Shown here: positions 1 to 10,101 of the stretch, piece after piece
Numbering within the stretch: the stretch's first letter is position 1
Layout: each line of letters opens with the position of its first letter
NCBI GenBank assembly: GCA_027579435.1
Contig: JANBPK010001190.1
Location: forward strand, 1 to 64,000
Source of the DNA: Candolleomyces eurysporus
Taxonomy: Eukaryota; Basidiomycota; Agaricomycetes; Agaricales; Psathyrellaceae
Direction: 5' to 3'
DNA: 64,000 nt
Program-made: the position numbers and the translations under genes
The notes under the pieces: model-generated
Databases searched by the model: none
Told to the model about the DNA's origin: nothing
The model's input: only the letters and a program-made list of their open reading frames with translations

Positions 1-476
1 AGAGGGGTAAACAGTCACGTCACGCGCGTGTCGACTGATTATTCGCTGGGCTGCCCGAAAACGCGTTCCGAACGGGCTCGCAGTGCAGAAGGGGGGGAGC
101 GGGACCACCGTCGGCCTCTGCCGCCCAGAATCTCAGATNCCCCCTCGGATTTGATTCCGTCCACCTCCCTCCGTCGCTGATCTGGTCCAGTCTCCATGCT
201 GTCATGAGGCACATACATAAGCCTCATCTGATTCTTTTTTCTCGTCCAGCCTCGCGAAATGCGGCCCGTCCCCTCCCCGGGGCATACCCTGGCATCCTTC
301 CTTCGCGGAGAGCAGCAGACGGGACAGCGTCACAGCGTATATTTTATCATCAGCCTAAATACAGTATGTGTCCCCTTTGATGGCAAGCGCACCGTGCGAA
401 ACACGGCCTGACGTCCAGATAAGCGCCGGTATTCAATAATCTGGATGGGACTGACCTCAATTCGTCGTATGACTCT

Positions 477-695
477 TCAGTTGGTAGGTGGGAGAGGTTT
501 CGTGGCGTATGGTGACAAGCCGTGTATCAAACGAGGTGGCTTCGTTGGAGGAAGCCTGCCCTCAGTGGTCGACCCCGTTGTAGCCGTAGTGGTGTTGGTG
601 GCGACTGCATCCCCACCGCCTTCGAATGGGACAGGGATGAGGATATCAATTGGGTCTAGACGCTTTTGTGCGTCGTTTAAAGTGTTCTCTGGCAT
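477..695 (-). CDS. Repeated small ORF, unit 1 copy (72 aa, uncharacterised)
   Basis: This short minus-strand reading frame recurs in all four repeat units with the same C-terminal stop. Shared blocks are RLDPIDILIPVPFE near residues 12-25, a Thr-rich stretch (TTTATTGSTT), and a C-terminal LSPYATKPLPPTN. Length differences between copies are whole codons in this frame, which suggests selection on the protein or a recently coding ancestor. The N-terminus is uncertain: the ATG used here may only be an internal Met of a last exon. The C-terminal block resembles a Pro-rich motif in the DUF6699-like genes of this window, so a remnant of such a gene is possible. No function can be assigned. Confidence 0.4.
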   Translation of the reverse strand: MPENTLNDAQKRLDPIDILIPVPFEGGGDAVATNTTTATTGSTTEGRLPPTKPPRLIHGLSPYATKPLPPTN

Positions 696-980
696 GTTTC
701 TCGGCGTGTAAGATGATGATGATGCCTAATATGCAACGGTGAGTATCAGCTAGTTGACGGGAGACTTTGCCACCGACCGATTGCGGGTACCACAGTCAAA
801 TTGCAGTATTGCAGCTGCAGAGAAAGTGGTGGTGAAGAGAGGCTGGGGTTCTGGGAACTCGGGAACGCATTATAAGTTCGCTTTTATCCCTACCGTCAAT
901 ACCCCATAACCAGAGCCATGTTCGCGCCGTCATGTAGTTTGCCAAATAGGGAGTTGATATCATTCATCATCTTGTTAACC

Positions 981-1079
981 GGGACTCGTGGCTTCGATCT
1001 CGTCAAACTGAATCAAGCAGTCACTAGTCAGGATCATCCAATCCACTATGTCAAGTGGGACTCGTGGCTTCGATCTCGT
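981..1079 (+). repeat. Pair of ~23 bp direct repeats
   Basis: The sequence gggactcgtggcttcgatct plus cgt occurs at 981-1003 and again at 1057-1079 inside unit 1. I did not see the pair in the other units. It looks like a small local duplication. Confidence 0.7.
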
Positions 1080-1119
1080 AGAAGGCGTGGCGGCGTCGTC
1101 ACTGAATTGATCTCATAGA

Positions 1120-3060
1120 AGCAAGCTCAATCAAACAGGGCTTGGCAGGAGTCCACTAAGACTTTCACCCTATTGCAGCCTCCATTGATCCAATGCCATT
1201 CGTCTGTTTCCGAAACGTGTTGTAGTCGGTATCATCATCGAACCTTATTTCGGCACTTGTTGACCAGAGAATTTGAAAGTCGCAACTGCAACTGCCTCTC
1301 CTCATGACAATCGCCACCGGCAGCGCTCCTGATTGGCTTCTGGGCTCTTCTGGGTTGGAGTTAAAAATGGAGAGGAGATTAAGTGGTGGTGGTGCGGCTG
1401 TAGGGTACAAAGGCTCGTCCAAGCCTTGACCCAGGCGGTATCCCAACCGCCGATATGTGCCACATCCTACTTTGCAACACCGAATTGCGCAGGCAATGCG
1501 CGCAGTTCAATTGAGTCGCGTTGCGTAAGTTAACCTGCATTGTTGTCTATATCGTAAATCTTGACATCGCACTCCTGATCTTGACTTAATTGGTTAGGTT
1601 TATTGAGAACCTCACCTGCGAAGTCTAACACGCCGGTGCGGCACTGTGCGGCCTCTTACCAAATTCCGATTGCAACGAACAAATCTTGCGTCCGACTCTA
1701 CCCTGCGAAGCCCTGACACCCAAGTGCGGGCGCTATGCGCTGCACACTCAGACGCTTTCGAGTGGATTATTTTGATCAATGAAGGTAGCAGTAGCATCCC
1801 ATTTGAGAGAGCTTAGGGCGTCCACGGCGAACCCGGCCTAAGCTCTAGCACATTCTAAGATCTAAACGATCAGCGCCGCTTGCAACGGCCCTGGCGTAAC
1901 TCTGGTGGACTCTGGGAGCCCACACATTCCTAATGATAAACAGCTTTGGCACTTATCATCCCAGCTGTCCAAGATCTGCTCATGGGAAATTGATAATTAC
2001 CCGACAGGGAGGATACTGCGATATTTCATGTCGTAAGATGAGGAAAGAAAGAATCCCGGAAATTGAGTTTGCGTGGACAAGCATACACATAAAAGCAAGC
2101 TATCATTTGATTCTGCAAGAGGGATCGTTCCATACGCAAGCGCTCGAGGTGGGGCACCTTCTGTAGATGCGACTCGACATTGTCGCCTCCCAGCCCTTCC
2201 ACCAACGCGGCCAAATAGGGCAAGTGCGAAGCGCCGGCTCCATCAAGCGCTCGGACGCTCGGAACTTATTCCATCTTCCTAAGTTCCACGAGCCGGTTAA
2301 GCGGATTGGTGGCGTCTACCGTTGAGATTCCAAGGGAACGGTAACGGCGGCGTAGGAGACTTCAGGGGAACGGCGTCTCGGGCTGTGATCTCCTTCCNTT
2401 TTTTATTGCTGTTTCGAGTGAACATCGCAAAGTCCCGACCGACGCGCACCAAAGCCAATCTTCGGAGATCAATGCTCCAACCCCGGGATCTCCACTACGT
2501 GAATTTAGTATCATTGAAATTACCTCGTTGAGTGAGTTTGTATAATGTGACTATCTTTGCGAAAGGGTAAAAGGGTGTTTGAGAACGTAATCTGGGGCCG
2601 TCTAGCTTATCTCTCTCAGGCTGGCAGAGCCTTTATGTGTTTTTGCGAAGATNAAAAAATATATTTATACTCCATTGCACAACGCNAAAAAAATTGGATG
2701 ACAACTCCTTGAAGACTGAGGAACATCGGCCTGGGATCAAAACCTGTTGCTGCTAGCTCGTGTGTACAACCTCATATTTTACTTGAACATGCGGTGCTAT
2801 CCGTTGCTCCAGGTGTTGGCCTGTTAAGTGATCAAAACTGCTGCAAGATGGCCAATGCTTTGCACAGCAACTACTGAGGCATTTTGGGAGGCATGTTGGC
2901 CTTAGTGCCTTTCACTTTGAGATATGTATCACTTTTCCGATTAATCATCTCATTAATCTTTTCGCCGTTGTAATGTACAGATTTTTACACATGTTGAGTA
3001 CAAGATACCCTGAGTCGGAAGCCATGCTTGACTGCTTGACAATTCGGAAAGGTTTGCTTG
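1120..3060. other. Repeat unit 1, no supported gene
   Basis: This stretch aligns with units 2 and 3 but I find no reading frame with convincing protein features. A minus-strand frame at 2026-2223 contains a block (LPYLAALVEGLGG-like, then ESHLQKVPHLERL) that is recognisable at the same position in unit 2 (5035-5442) but degraded in unit 3. It may be a relic exon. Ns at 2398, 2653 and 2686 lie next to T or A runs. Confidence 0.4.
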
Positions 3061-3085
3061 TACGTCAGTTGATACTACAACGCTA

Positions 3086-3349
3086 TTGGGACGGCGGAGG
3101 GGGGATATCGCACTGCTCATATTGACGAGCCTCAATGCTATTTCAGAGGACCCTGCGTTGGAAAGCGCTCTCCAGGAGCTCTTCGTAGAAGGAGGTGTTG
3201 GAGAAGCACCACGGCTTGACAAGTGCTCAACGGAAGAAGAAAAGGTTGTAAGAAGGACACGGACGCGGAAAAGAGTGCGACAGAAAAAGGAACACCTACT
3301 CCAGACATCGGGTGCAGTGGATGCCGCGTGTGTACAGTGCCTCTACTAA
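3086..3349 (+). CDS. Paired plus-strand ORF, first copy (uncharacterised)
   Basis: An 87-residue plus-strand frame sits at the unit 1/unit 2 junction. It is repeated almost unchanged at 6252-6755. The shared part runs from TSLNAISEDPALESALQE through a Lys/Arg-rich stretch (RTRTRKRVRQKKEH) to QTSGAVDA. This roughly 230 bp module looks more similar between its two copies than the flanking repeat DNA does. I do not recognise the protein. An acidic helix-like segment followed by a basic patch is all that can be seen. It could be an exon of a larger spliced gene or simply young repeat DNA. Confidence 0.3.
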   Translation: MGRRRGDIALLILTSLNAISEDPALESALQELFVEGGVGEAPRLDKCSTEEEKVVRRTRTRKRVRQKKEHLLQTSGAVDAACVQCLY

Positions 3350-3633
3350 AATGCCTCGGTAACTCCCATTGCAGATCATCTGATTCTTCTTCCTCGTCCG
3401 GACTCGCGAAATGCGGCCCGTCCCCTCCCCGGTACATACCTTGCATCCTTCCTTCACGGAGAGCAGCAGATGGGACAGCGTCACAGCGTATATTCATTCT
3501 ATGTTCAACCTATATACAGTCCGTCTCCTTTGATGGCAAGCCTTGGCTTGGCACTGTGCGAAACATGGCCCAACCCAGATAAGCGCCGGGACTCAATAGT
3601 CATGCGAGGACTGGGGATGGCACCAACCTCCGT

Positions 3634-3852
3634 TCAGTTAGTAGGTGGGAGAGATTTCGTGGCGTAGGGTGACAAGGAATGTATCAAAGGAGGAGGATTC
3701 GTTGGAGGAAGCTTGCCCCCCGTGGTCGACCCCGTTGTAGCCGTAGTGGTGTCGGTGGTGGCTGCACCCCCGTTGCCTTCGAAAGGGACAGGGATGAGTA
3801 TATCAATCGGGTCCAGACGCTTTTCTGCGTCGCCGAAAGTGTTCTTTGGCAT
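3634..3852 (-). CDS. Repeated small ORF, unit 2 copy (72 aa, uncharacterised)
   Basis: Second copy of the small reading frame, the same length as the unit 1 copy and ending at the same stop. It contains RLDPIDILIPVPFE, TTTATTGSTT and PPPLIHSLSPYATKSLPPTN. Immediately upstream (higher coordinates) a hydrophobic segment appears (CILGIIVIL), but in this copy it is out of frame by one base relative to the body, whereas in unit 4 it is in frame. This suggests the copy is 5' truncated or spliced differently. Function unknown. Confidence 0.4.
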   Translation of the reverse strand: MPKNTFGDAEKRLDPIDILIPVPFEGNGGAATTDTTTATTGSTTGGKLPPTNPPPLIHSLSPYATKSLPPTN

Positions 3853-4186
3853 GTTTCTCGGCGTCTAAGATGACGATGATGCCTAATATGCAACGGTGAG
3901 TATCAGCTAGTTGACGGTAGACTTCGCCACCAACCGATTTGATACAACAGTCAAATTGCAGTATTGCAGCTGCAGAGATAGTGGTGGTGAAGAAAGGCTG
4001 GGGTTCTGGGGACTCGGGAATGCATTATACGCCTTTCACTTTTATCCCCTCCGTCAGCATCTTGGAACTCTTACGTTTCAGTACCGAGCTCACAGCATCA
4101 ATCAAGAACTGTGTAACAAGTGAGTATAACGAGTGACGAAATATGACATAAGCCGGTGTGTGTACGTTGATGTTGACTCGCCGATT

Positions 4187-4240
4187 CGCCACACAGACTT
4201 CGCCACACAGACCTCGCCACATTCGCCACACATTATTTGA
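4187..4240 (+). repeat. Short tandem repeat (ttcgccacacagac-like)
   Basis: Three to four imperfect copies of a ~14 bp motif (ttcgccacacagac and variants) run head to tail in unit 2. They are not obvious at the same place in units 1 or 3. Confidence 0.6.
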
Positions 4241-6251
4241 AACGCTCCAATTGGTTCCAACAGCATTGATTTTACCGGTGGCCACCTAACTGCTTCTTCG
4301 GGTGAACTCTTCAGTACAGGGCTGACAATCGCCATTGGCAGTGCTTTCGAGTGGCTTCCGGGTGGGAGTCGAAAATGGAGACTTGGTCATCCAGGCAGGA
4401 AAATACAGTTGGGGTACGGCCTAGGATATATACACGAAGGATGGCCTTGTTGCACTTCAGTGCATCGTAGAAGAGCCCAGCCGGGGAAGAACAAGGAAAG
4501 TGGGGAAAAAGACGTGTTGGTGGTGGTGGTGGTGGCGACTGTAGTTGCACAGATGCTTGTCCAAGCCTTAGCGCAGGCGGGATCCCAACCGCCGATATGT
4601 GCTGCATCCTACTTTGCAACGCCCATTTGGGCGAGCAATGTGCGCAGTTCAATTGAGTCGTGTTGCGTTAACCTGCATTATTGACTATATCATGAATCTT
4701 GACATCGCACTCCTGATCTCGACCTAATTGATTAGGTTCATTGAGATAACCCCACCTGAGAACCTCCTTTTTGATCCAACCTGCGAGGTTAACATGCCCG
4801 GGCGGGTACTGTGCGGCCTCTGACCACATTCCTGACATATTCGATTGTAACGAACAAACCTTGCGATCCCTTCTGACTTTACCTGCGAAGCCCTGACACC
4901 CAAGTGCGGGCGCTATGCGCTGCACACTCAGACGCTTTCGAGTGGATTATTTTGATCAATAAAGGTAGTAATAGTATCCCATTTGAGAGAGCTTGGGGCG
5001 TCCACGGCCAACCCGGCCTAAGCTCTAGGACACTCTAAGATCTAAACGATCGGCACCGCTTGCGTACCTCTGGTGGACTCTTGGAGCCCACACATTCCTG
5101 ATTATAACAGCGTTGCCACTGATCATCCCAATTGTCCAAGATCTGCTCATGGGAAATTGATAAATACCGGACAGGGAGTATGCTGCGGTACCTCATGTCG
5201 CAAGATGAGGAAAGAGAGGATCTCAGAAATTGAGTTTGCGTGGACAAGTTTGTATATGGAAAAAATTGCGGGAAAGAAAGCAAGCTGTCATTCGATTTTG
5301 GAAGAGGGATGGTTTCATACGGTGGATTCAAGCGCTCGAGGTGAGGCACCTTCTGTAGATGCGACTCAACATCGTTGCCTCCCAGCCCTTCCCCCAACGC
5401 GGACAAATAGGGCAAGTGCGAAGCGCCACCTCCATCAAGCACTTGGAACTTTCAAAGTGCCACAAGCTGAACCAGCTGATTGGTGGCGTCTATCGTTGTA
5501 ATTCCATTCCAAGGAAACAGTAATGGCGGCGTAGGGTATCTTCAAGGGATCGGCGTCTCGGGCGGAGATCNTTTTTCTTTTGTTGTTGCTGTTTCGAGTG
5601 AATATCGCAAAGTCCCGCCCGGCGCGCACCAGACCCAATCGTTGGAGGTCAACATTTCGACCCCGAGATCTCCACTACATGAATTTGGTATCATTTAAAT
5701 AACCTCGTTGAGCGAGTTTGTATAATCTGACTATCTTTGCGAAAGGGTGAAAGGGCGTTTGAGAACGTAATCTGGGGCCATCTAGCTTATCTCTTCTAGG
5801 CTGGCAAAGCCTTTATGTGTTTTTGCGAAAATAAAAACATAGATGCTACCATTAAGTTATATTACATTGCACAACGCAAAAAAAAAAATTGGATGACAAC
5901 TCCTTGAAGACGGTGGAGGAACATCGGGCTGGGATCAAAACCTGTTGCTGCTAGCTTGTGTACGACCTCATATTTTACTTGAATATGCGGTGCTATTCGT
6001 TGCTTCAGGTGTTGTCTTGGATAGTGATCAAAACTGTTGCAAGACGTCCAATGCTTTGCACAGCAACTACCGAGCATGTTGGCCTTAGTGCCTTTCAATT
6101 TGAGATATGTATCACTTTTCCGATATATCATTTCATTGATCTTTTTGCCGTTGTAATGTACAGATATCTACACATGTTGAGTGCAAGATACTCTGAGTCG
6201 GAAGCCATGCTTGACTGCTTGACAATTCGGAAAGGTTAGTTTGTACGTCTG

Positions 6252-6755
6252 TTGAAACGACAACGCTATTGGGACGGCGGAGGGCGGGATATCGCGCTGT
6301 TCATGTTGACGAGCCTCAATGCTATTTCAGAGGACCCTGCGTTGGAAAGCGCTCTCCAGGAGCTCTTCGTAGAAGGAGGTGTTGGAGAAGCACCACGGCT
6401 TGACAAGTGCTCAACAGAAGAAGGAAAGGCTGTAGAAAGGACACGGACGCGGAAAAGAGTGCGACAGAAAAAGGAACACCTGCTCCAGACATCGGGTGCA
6501 GTGGATGCCGTGTGTATAGTGCCTCTACTAAAATGCTTCGGTAACTCCCATCGCAAGTCATCTGATTCTTCTTCCTCGTCCAGACTCGCGAAATGCGGCC
6601 CGTCCACTCCCCGGTGCATACCTTGCATCCTTCCTTCACGGAGAGCAGCAGATAGGACAGCGTCACAGCGTATATTCTATGATCAACCTATATACAGTCC
6701 GTCTCCTTTGATGGCAAGCCTTGGCACTGTGCGAAACATGGCCCAACCCAGATAA
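6252..6755 (+). CDS. Paired plus-strand ORF, second copy (uncharacterised)
   Basis: A 167-residue open frame at the unit 2/unit 3 junction. Its N-terminal half matches the frame at 3086-3349. Most differences between copies are few and scattered (E/G, V/A, R/E, near the basic patch). The C-terminal half reads into the first part of the next repeat unit (Ser-rich, then a Cys/Pro-rich part) and is probably not coding. No known domain is recognised. Confidence 0.3.
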   Translation: MKRQRYWDGGGRDIALFMLTSLNAISEDPALESALQELFVEGGVGEAPRLDKCSTEEGKAVERTRTRKRVRQKKEHLLQTSGAVDAVCIVPLLKCFGNSHRKSSDSSSSSRLAKCGPSTPRCIPCILPSRRAADRTASQRIFYDQPIYSPSPLMASLGTVRNMAQPR

Positions 6756-6805
6756 GCGCTGGGACTCAATAGTCATGCGAGGACTGGGGATGCACCGACC
6801 TCCGT

Positions 6806-7060
6806 TCAGTTAGTAGGTGGGAGAGATTTCGTGGCGTAGGGTGACAAGGAATGTATCAAAGGAGGAGGATTCGTTGGAGGAAGCTTGCTCTCAGTAGTCG
6901 ATCCTGTTGTAGCCGTGGTGGTGTTGGCGGTGGCTGCACCCCCACTGTCTTCGAAAGGGATGGGGATGAGCATATCAATTGAGTCTAGACGCCTTTTTGC
7001 CTCGTTGGACATCGTGTTCTTGGACATGTCTCTCAGCGTAGAGGATGACACCTTAACCAA
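6806..7060 (-). CDS. Repeated small ORF, unit 3 copy (84 aa, uncharacterised)
   Basis: Third copy, with the same C-terminal stop and the blocks RLDSIDMLIPIPFED, TTTATTGSTT and PPPLIHSLSPYATKSLPPTN. The DNA upstream of the common Met differs from the other copies, giving 12 extra N-terminal residues here. Substitutions relative to units 1 and 2 include conservative ones (L/M, V/I), as expected for a frame under at least past constraint. Function unknown. Confidence 0.4.
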   Translation of the reverse strand: MVKVSSSTLRDMSKNTMSNEAKRRLDSIDMLIPIPFEDSGGAATANTTTATTGSTTESKLPPTNPPPLIHSLSPYATKSLPPTN

Positions 7061-7359
7061 AGGTAAGTATCAACTTTGGTTGGAGGGAGACTTTAGCACC
7101 GACCGATTGCGAGTACCAGTCAAATTGCAGTACTGCAGCTGCAGAAATCACTCGACGGTGGTGGTGATAGAGGAAAGGCTGGGTTCAGGGGACTCGGGGA
7201 AGCATGATAGGTTCGCTTTTATCTCCCCCCACATTCAATGTGCTAAATGCCTGACAGCGTAGCCACCCAGCTCGTTTCCCAAATATGTTGATCTCAAGTC
7301 AGTAATCGAGTCGGTAATATTGTCAGGACACCACAGCCTTCAATCGCAAAAAAGGACGA

Positions 7360-7815
7360 TTTTATGGCGCTTCCGACTTTGGCACATTCGCCTGCGCCCT
7401 AATACACCTATTCCGATCAGAATCAACCGGGACGCAAGATCTAATAAGGGCCGNAAAAAGGACGAAAGATTCGATGACGGTTCTGACCTCGGCACATTCG
7501 CCTTCGCCGCACCAATACGACCTATTTAAACAGGACGAAACAGGACGAAAGATTCAACAAGGGCCGAAAAAGGATGAAAGATTCGACNGAGATTTGATCT
7601 TCGCCTTCGCCGCACCAATACGAAATATTCCAACCAGGGACGAATCAGGTTGAACAAGGGCAGGAAAAGGATGAAAGATTCGATGGCAGTTCTGACTGGG
7701 CACATTCGCCTTCGCCGCACCAGTACGAAATATTCCAACCAGGGCTGAAACAGGACGAAAAATCCAACAAGGGCCGAGGAAAGGACGAAAGGTTCAAGGG
7801 CGGTTCTGACCGCAG
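7360..7815. repeat. Minisatellite, ~105 bp period, about four copies
   Basis: A tandem repeat present in unit 3. Successive copies carry 'ttcgccttcgccgcaccaat' or a close variant at about 7387, 7497, 7599 and 7708, separated by 'gaaatattccaaccaggg' and 'ggacgaaagattcga' blocks. Period is about 102-110 bp. The repeats leave a minus-strand frame open (7526-7942) that encodes a repeating hydrophobic-plus-RRRR segment, but I regard this as a by-product of the repeat. Ns occur at 7454 and 7588. Confidence 0.8.
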
Positions 7816-7942
7816 CATGCTGATATTTCTCTATATCAATAAGAAGCTGGAAGATGATACAACAAGGGCCGAAATATGACAGATTCACCACACTGGAATT
7901 CAATTCAAGGGACACGAGCCCACTCGATGGCCCTGATATCAC

Positions 7943-9560
7943 CCAGGACTAAATTTGTCCCCTGGAGAAAAAGATGGGGCCATTGGCAGCGCTCACCTAC
8001 TAACCTCCGCGAACGAAAGCGACACGCTGCGACCGAAAACCCTTAATCTAAGTAACATTCCTTTTATACCATATCCTTTGGGCGGAAAATTTGAAGCTTG
8101 AAGGTCCAAAACTTCTTTCTAGCCAAATTAACTGTTTGATTTGCGCTCGACCCCTTTCTGATTGACCTGCAAACCCCCAGCTCAAGTGCGGGCGCTCTGC
8201 AGTAAGCCACATTCTTCTAACGACGTTCCCTCTGATCTTACCTGCGAAGGCCAAACGCACAAGTGCGGCCACTTTGCGATACATACTCAGACGCTTTCGA
8301 GTGGGTCATCAGTCAATGAAGGTAGCAGGATGGGGGGAAGTAGGGCGTCCACGGCTAACCCGGCCCAGTTCTATCATCAAAGCCGCTTGCAACGGCGAGA
8401 ACCCCGGACTATTTTGGCTGACCTGGTAGCCCTCACATTCCTAATCCGAAATAGTTGCTCACAATCTGGATACCGAATCTGGACATCGCACTGTCCTCTC
8501 CCAATTGACAGCTACTCTGGGAGGATAATATGATGACCCATGTCGTAAGATACTAGGTTTTGCGTAGGCATGGATAGAAGAGGGAGTTGTAATGCCACTC
8601 CATTCCAGAAGGGGAATGTTTCCAAGAAGAACGACGCGACTCGGACTCGACATCATCGCCTCCCATTGACAGCCCTCCCCCAACGCAGCCAAATAGGGCA
8701 AGGAAGCGCCAGCTCCATCAAGCGCCCAGTGTCGACCAAGGTTCCATCTTTTAGAGTCCCAAAAGTTTGTTAAGCGGATTGGTGGCGCCTATCGTCGAAA
8801 TCTCCTTCTAAAGAAACGGTAATGGCAGGGTATGGGTACCTCGAGGGCCAAAACGGCGCTTCGGGTTGATATGATTTTTGTTATTGCTGCTTTGAGTGAA
8901 CCTGGCAAAGTCCCGCGCACCTCAGCCAATCTTAGGTCGGTATTCCGACCTCAAGATCTCCACGACCGGCTGTCGTAGGGCTATGAATTTGGTTCATCTT
9001 GTTGAGTTAAGTCGCACAATGAAATTATTTTTGCAAAAGGGTGAAAGGGCCTTCCCTGGTTGAGACCGTAAGGGCCATTTGGCTTATCTCGTCTAGTCTG
9101 GCAGGATCTTCTTATTTTTTGCTACAATAAGTGTACAATGCTACCATTAAGCTATAATATATTGCAAAATGCAAAAAAAATTGGTGAAGAACGGACGAGA
9201 ACTTGTTGAAAGGCAGTCATGGATTGTGGAGAAACATCGGGCTGGGATCAAAAGTTATTGCTGCTAACTCATGAGTACGTCATGTTTTATTTCAATAAAA
9301 CGAAACAGTGCGGAGTATTTAACCGAGAGATACGACCAGGCTGACGCTATGCTTTTCTTCAGGCGTCGTATTGGCAGGTGAGGGGACTGGTGCAAGTCCG
9401 TCAGCGAGTCTCTCCAATCACATGGCCAATTGAGGGGAGCAAACACGTTTTAGCTAGCAATTGATATTGAACACCGGCTGGTGAGAGCGGATAGCTGGCT
9501 GACTACAGCACTGCGGATATAGAGGTCATAGTGTTAAAACAGCCATCGCTGAAGTCTACA
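7943..9560. other. Repeat unit 3, no supported gene
   Basis: Homologous to the corresponding parts of units 1 and 2 (for example 'ctcagacgctttcgagtgg' near 8286, matching 1746 and 4926). Only short, non-conserved frames are present. I see no gene here. Confidence 0.5.
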
Positions 9561-9792
9561 TGGTGTCGTGAGGTGCATACATAAGCCTCGTTTGATTCTT
9601 TTCTTTTTTCTCGTCTAGGCTCGAAGAATATATTGCCTCCTCCCCGGTACGTACATTGACAGCATCATAAGACAGTCACAGAACATATTCCTAAAACAGC
9701 ATACATCTCCTTCGATGGCAAACCTCACAGACTGAGATAAGCGCCCACTATTACTCAGTGGCGATGCCGCCTTCCCCTAGCCCTATGACTCC

Positions 9793-10101
9793 TCAGTTGG
9801 TCGGTGGAAGAGGTTTTGTGGCGTAGGGTGACAAGGAATGGATGAAAAGTGGTGGCTTCGTTGGAGGGGGCGAGGTATTGCTAGTCGACCCCGTCGCAGC
9901 GGTAGTGGTGTTTCCCCTACTGTCTTCGAAAGGGACAGGGATGGCCACATCAATTGGATCTAGACGCTGTTTTGCATCATTGGATGTCGTTTTCTTTGAC
10001 ATGTTCACGGCGTGTAAGATGACAATGACGCCTAATATGCAGTGGTGAATATTAGCTAGGGTTGACGGGAGACTTCGCCACCGACCGATTGCGGGTACCA
10101 C
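9793..10101 (-). CDS. Repeated small ORF, unit 4 copy (102 aa, uncharacterised)
   Basis: Fourth and longest copy. In this copy a hydrophobic stretch (CILGVIVIL) lies in frame before the common region (MSKKTTSNDAKQRLDPID), so the ancestral product may have had a membrane-spanning or signal-anchor segment followed by a Thr/Pro-rich tail. The tail has in-frame deletions relative to units 1-3 but keeps the ending HSLSPYATKPLPPTN and the stop. It may start in an upstream exon. Function unknown. Confidence 0.42.
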   Translation of the reverse strand: MVPAIGRWRSLPSTLANIHHCILGVIVILHAVNMSKKTTSNDAKQRLDPIDVAIPVPFEDSRGNTTTAATGSTSNTSPPPTKPPLFIHSLSPYATKPLPPTN

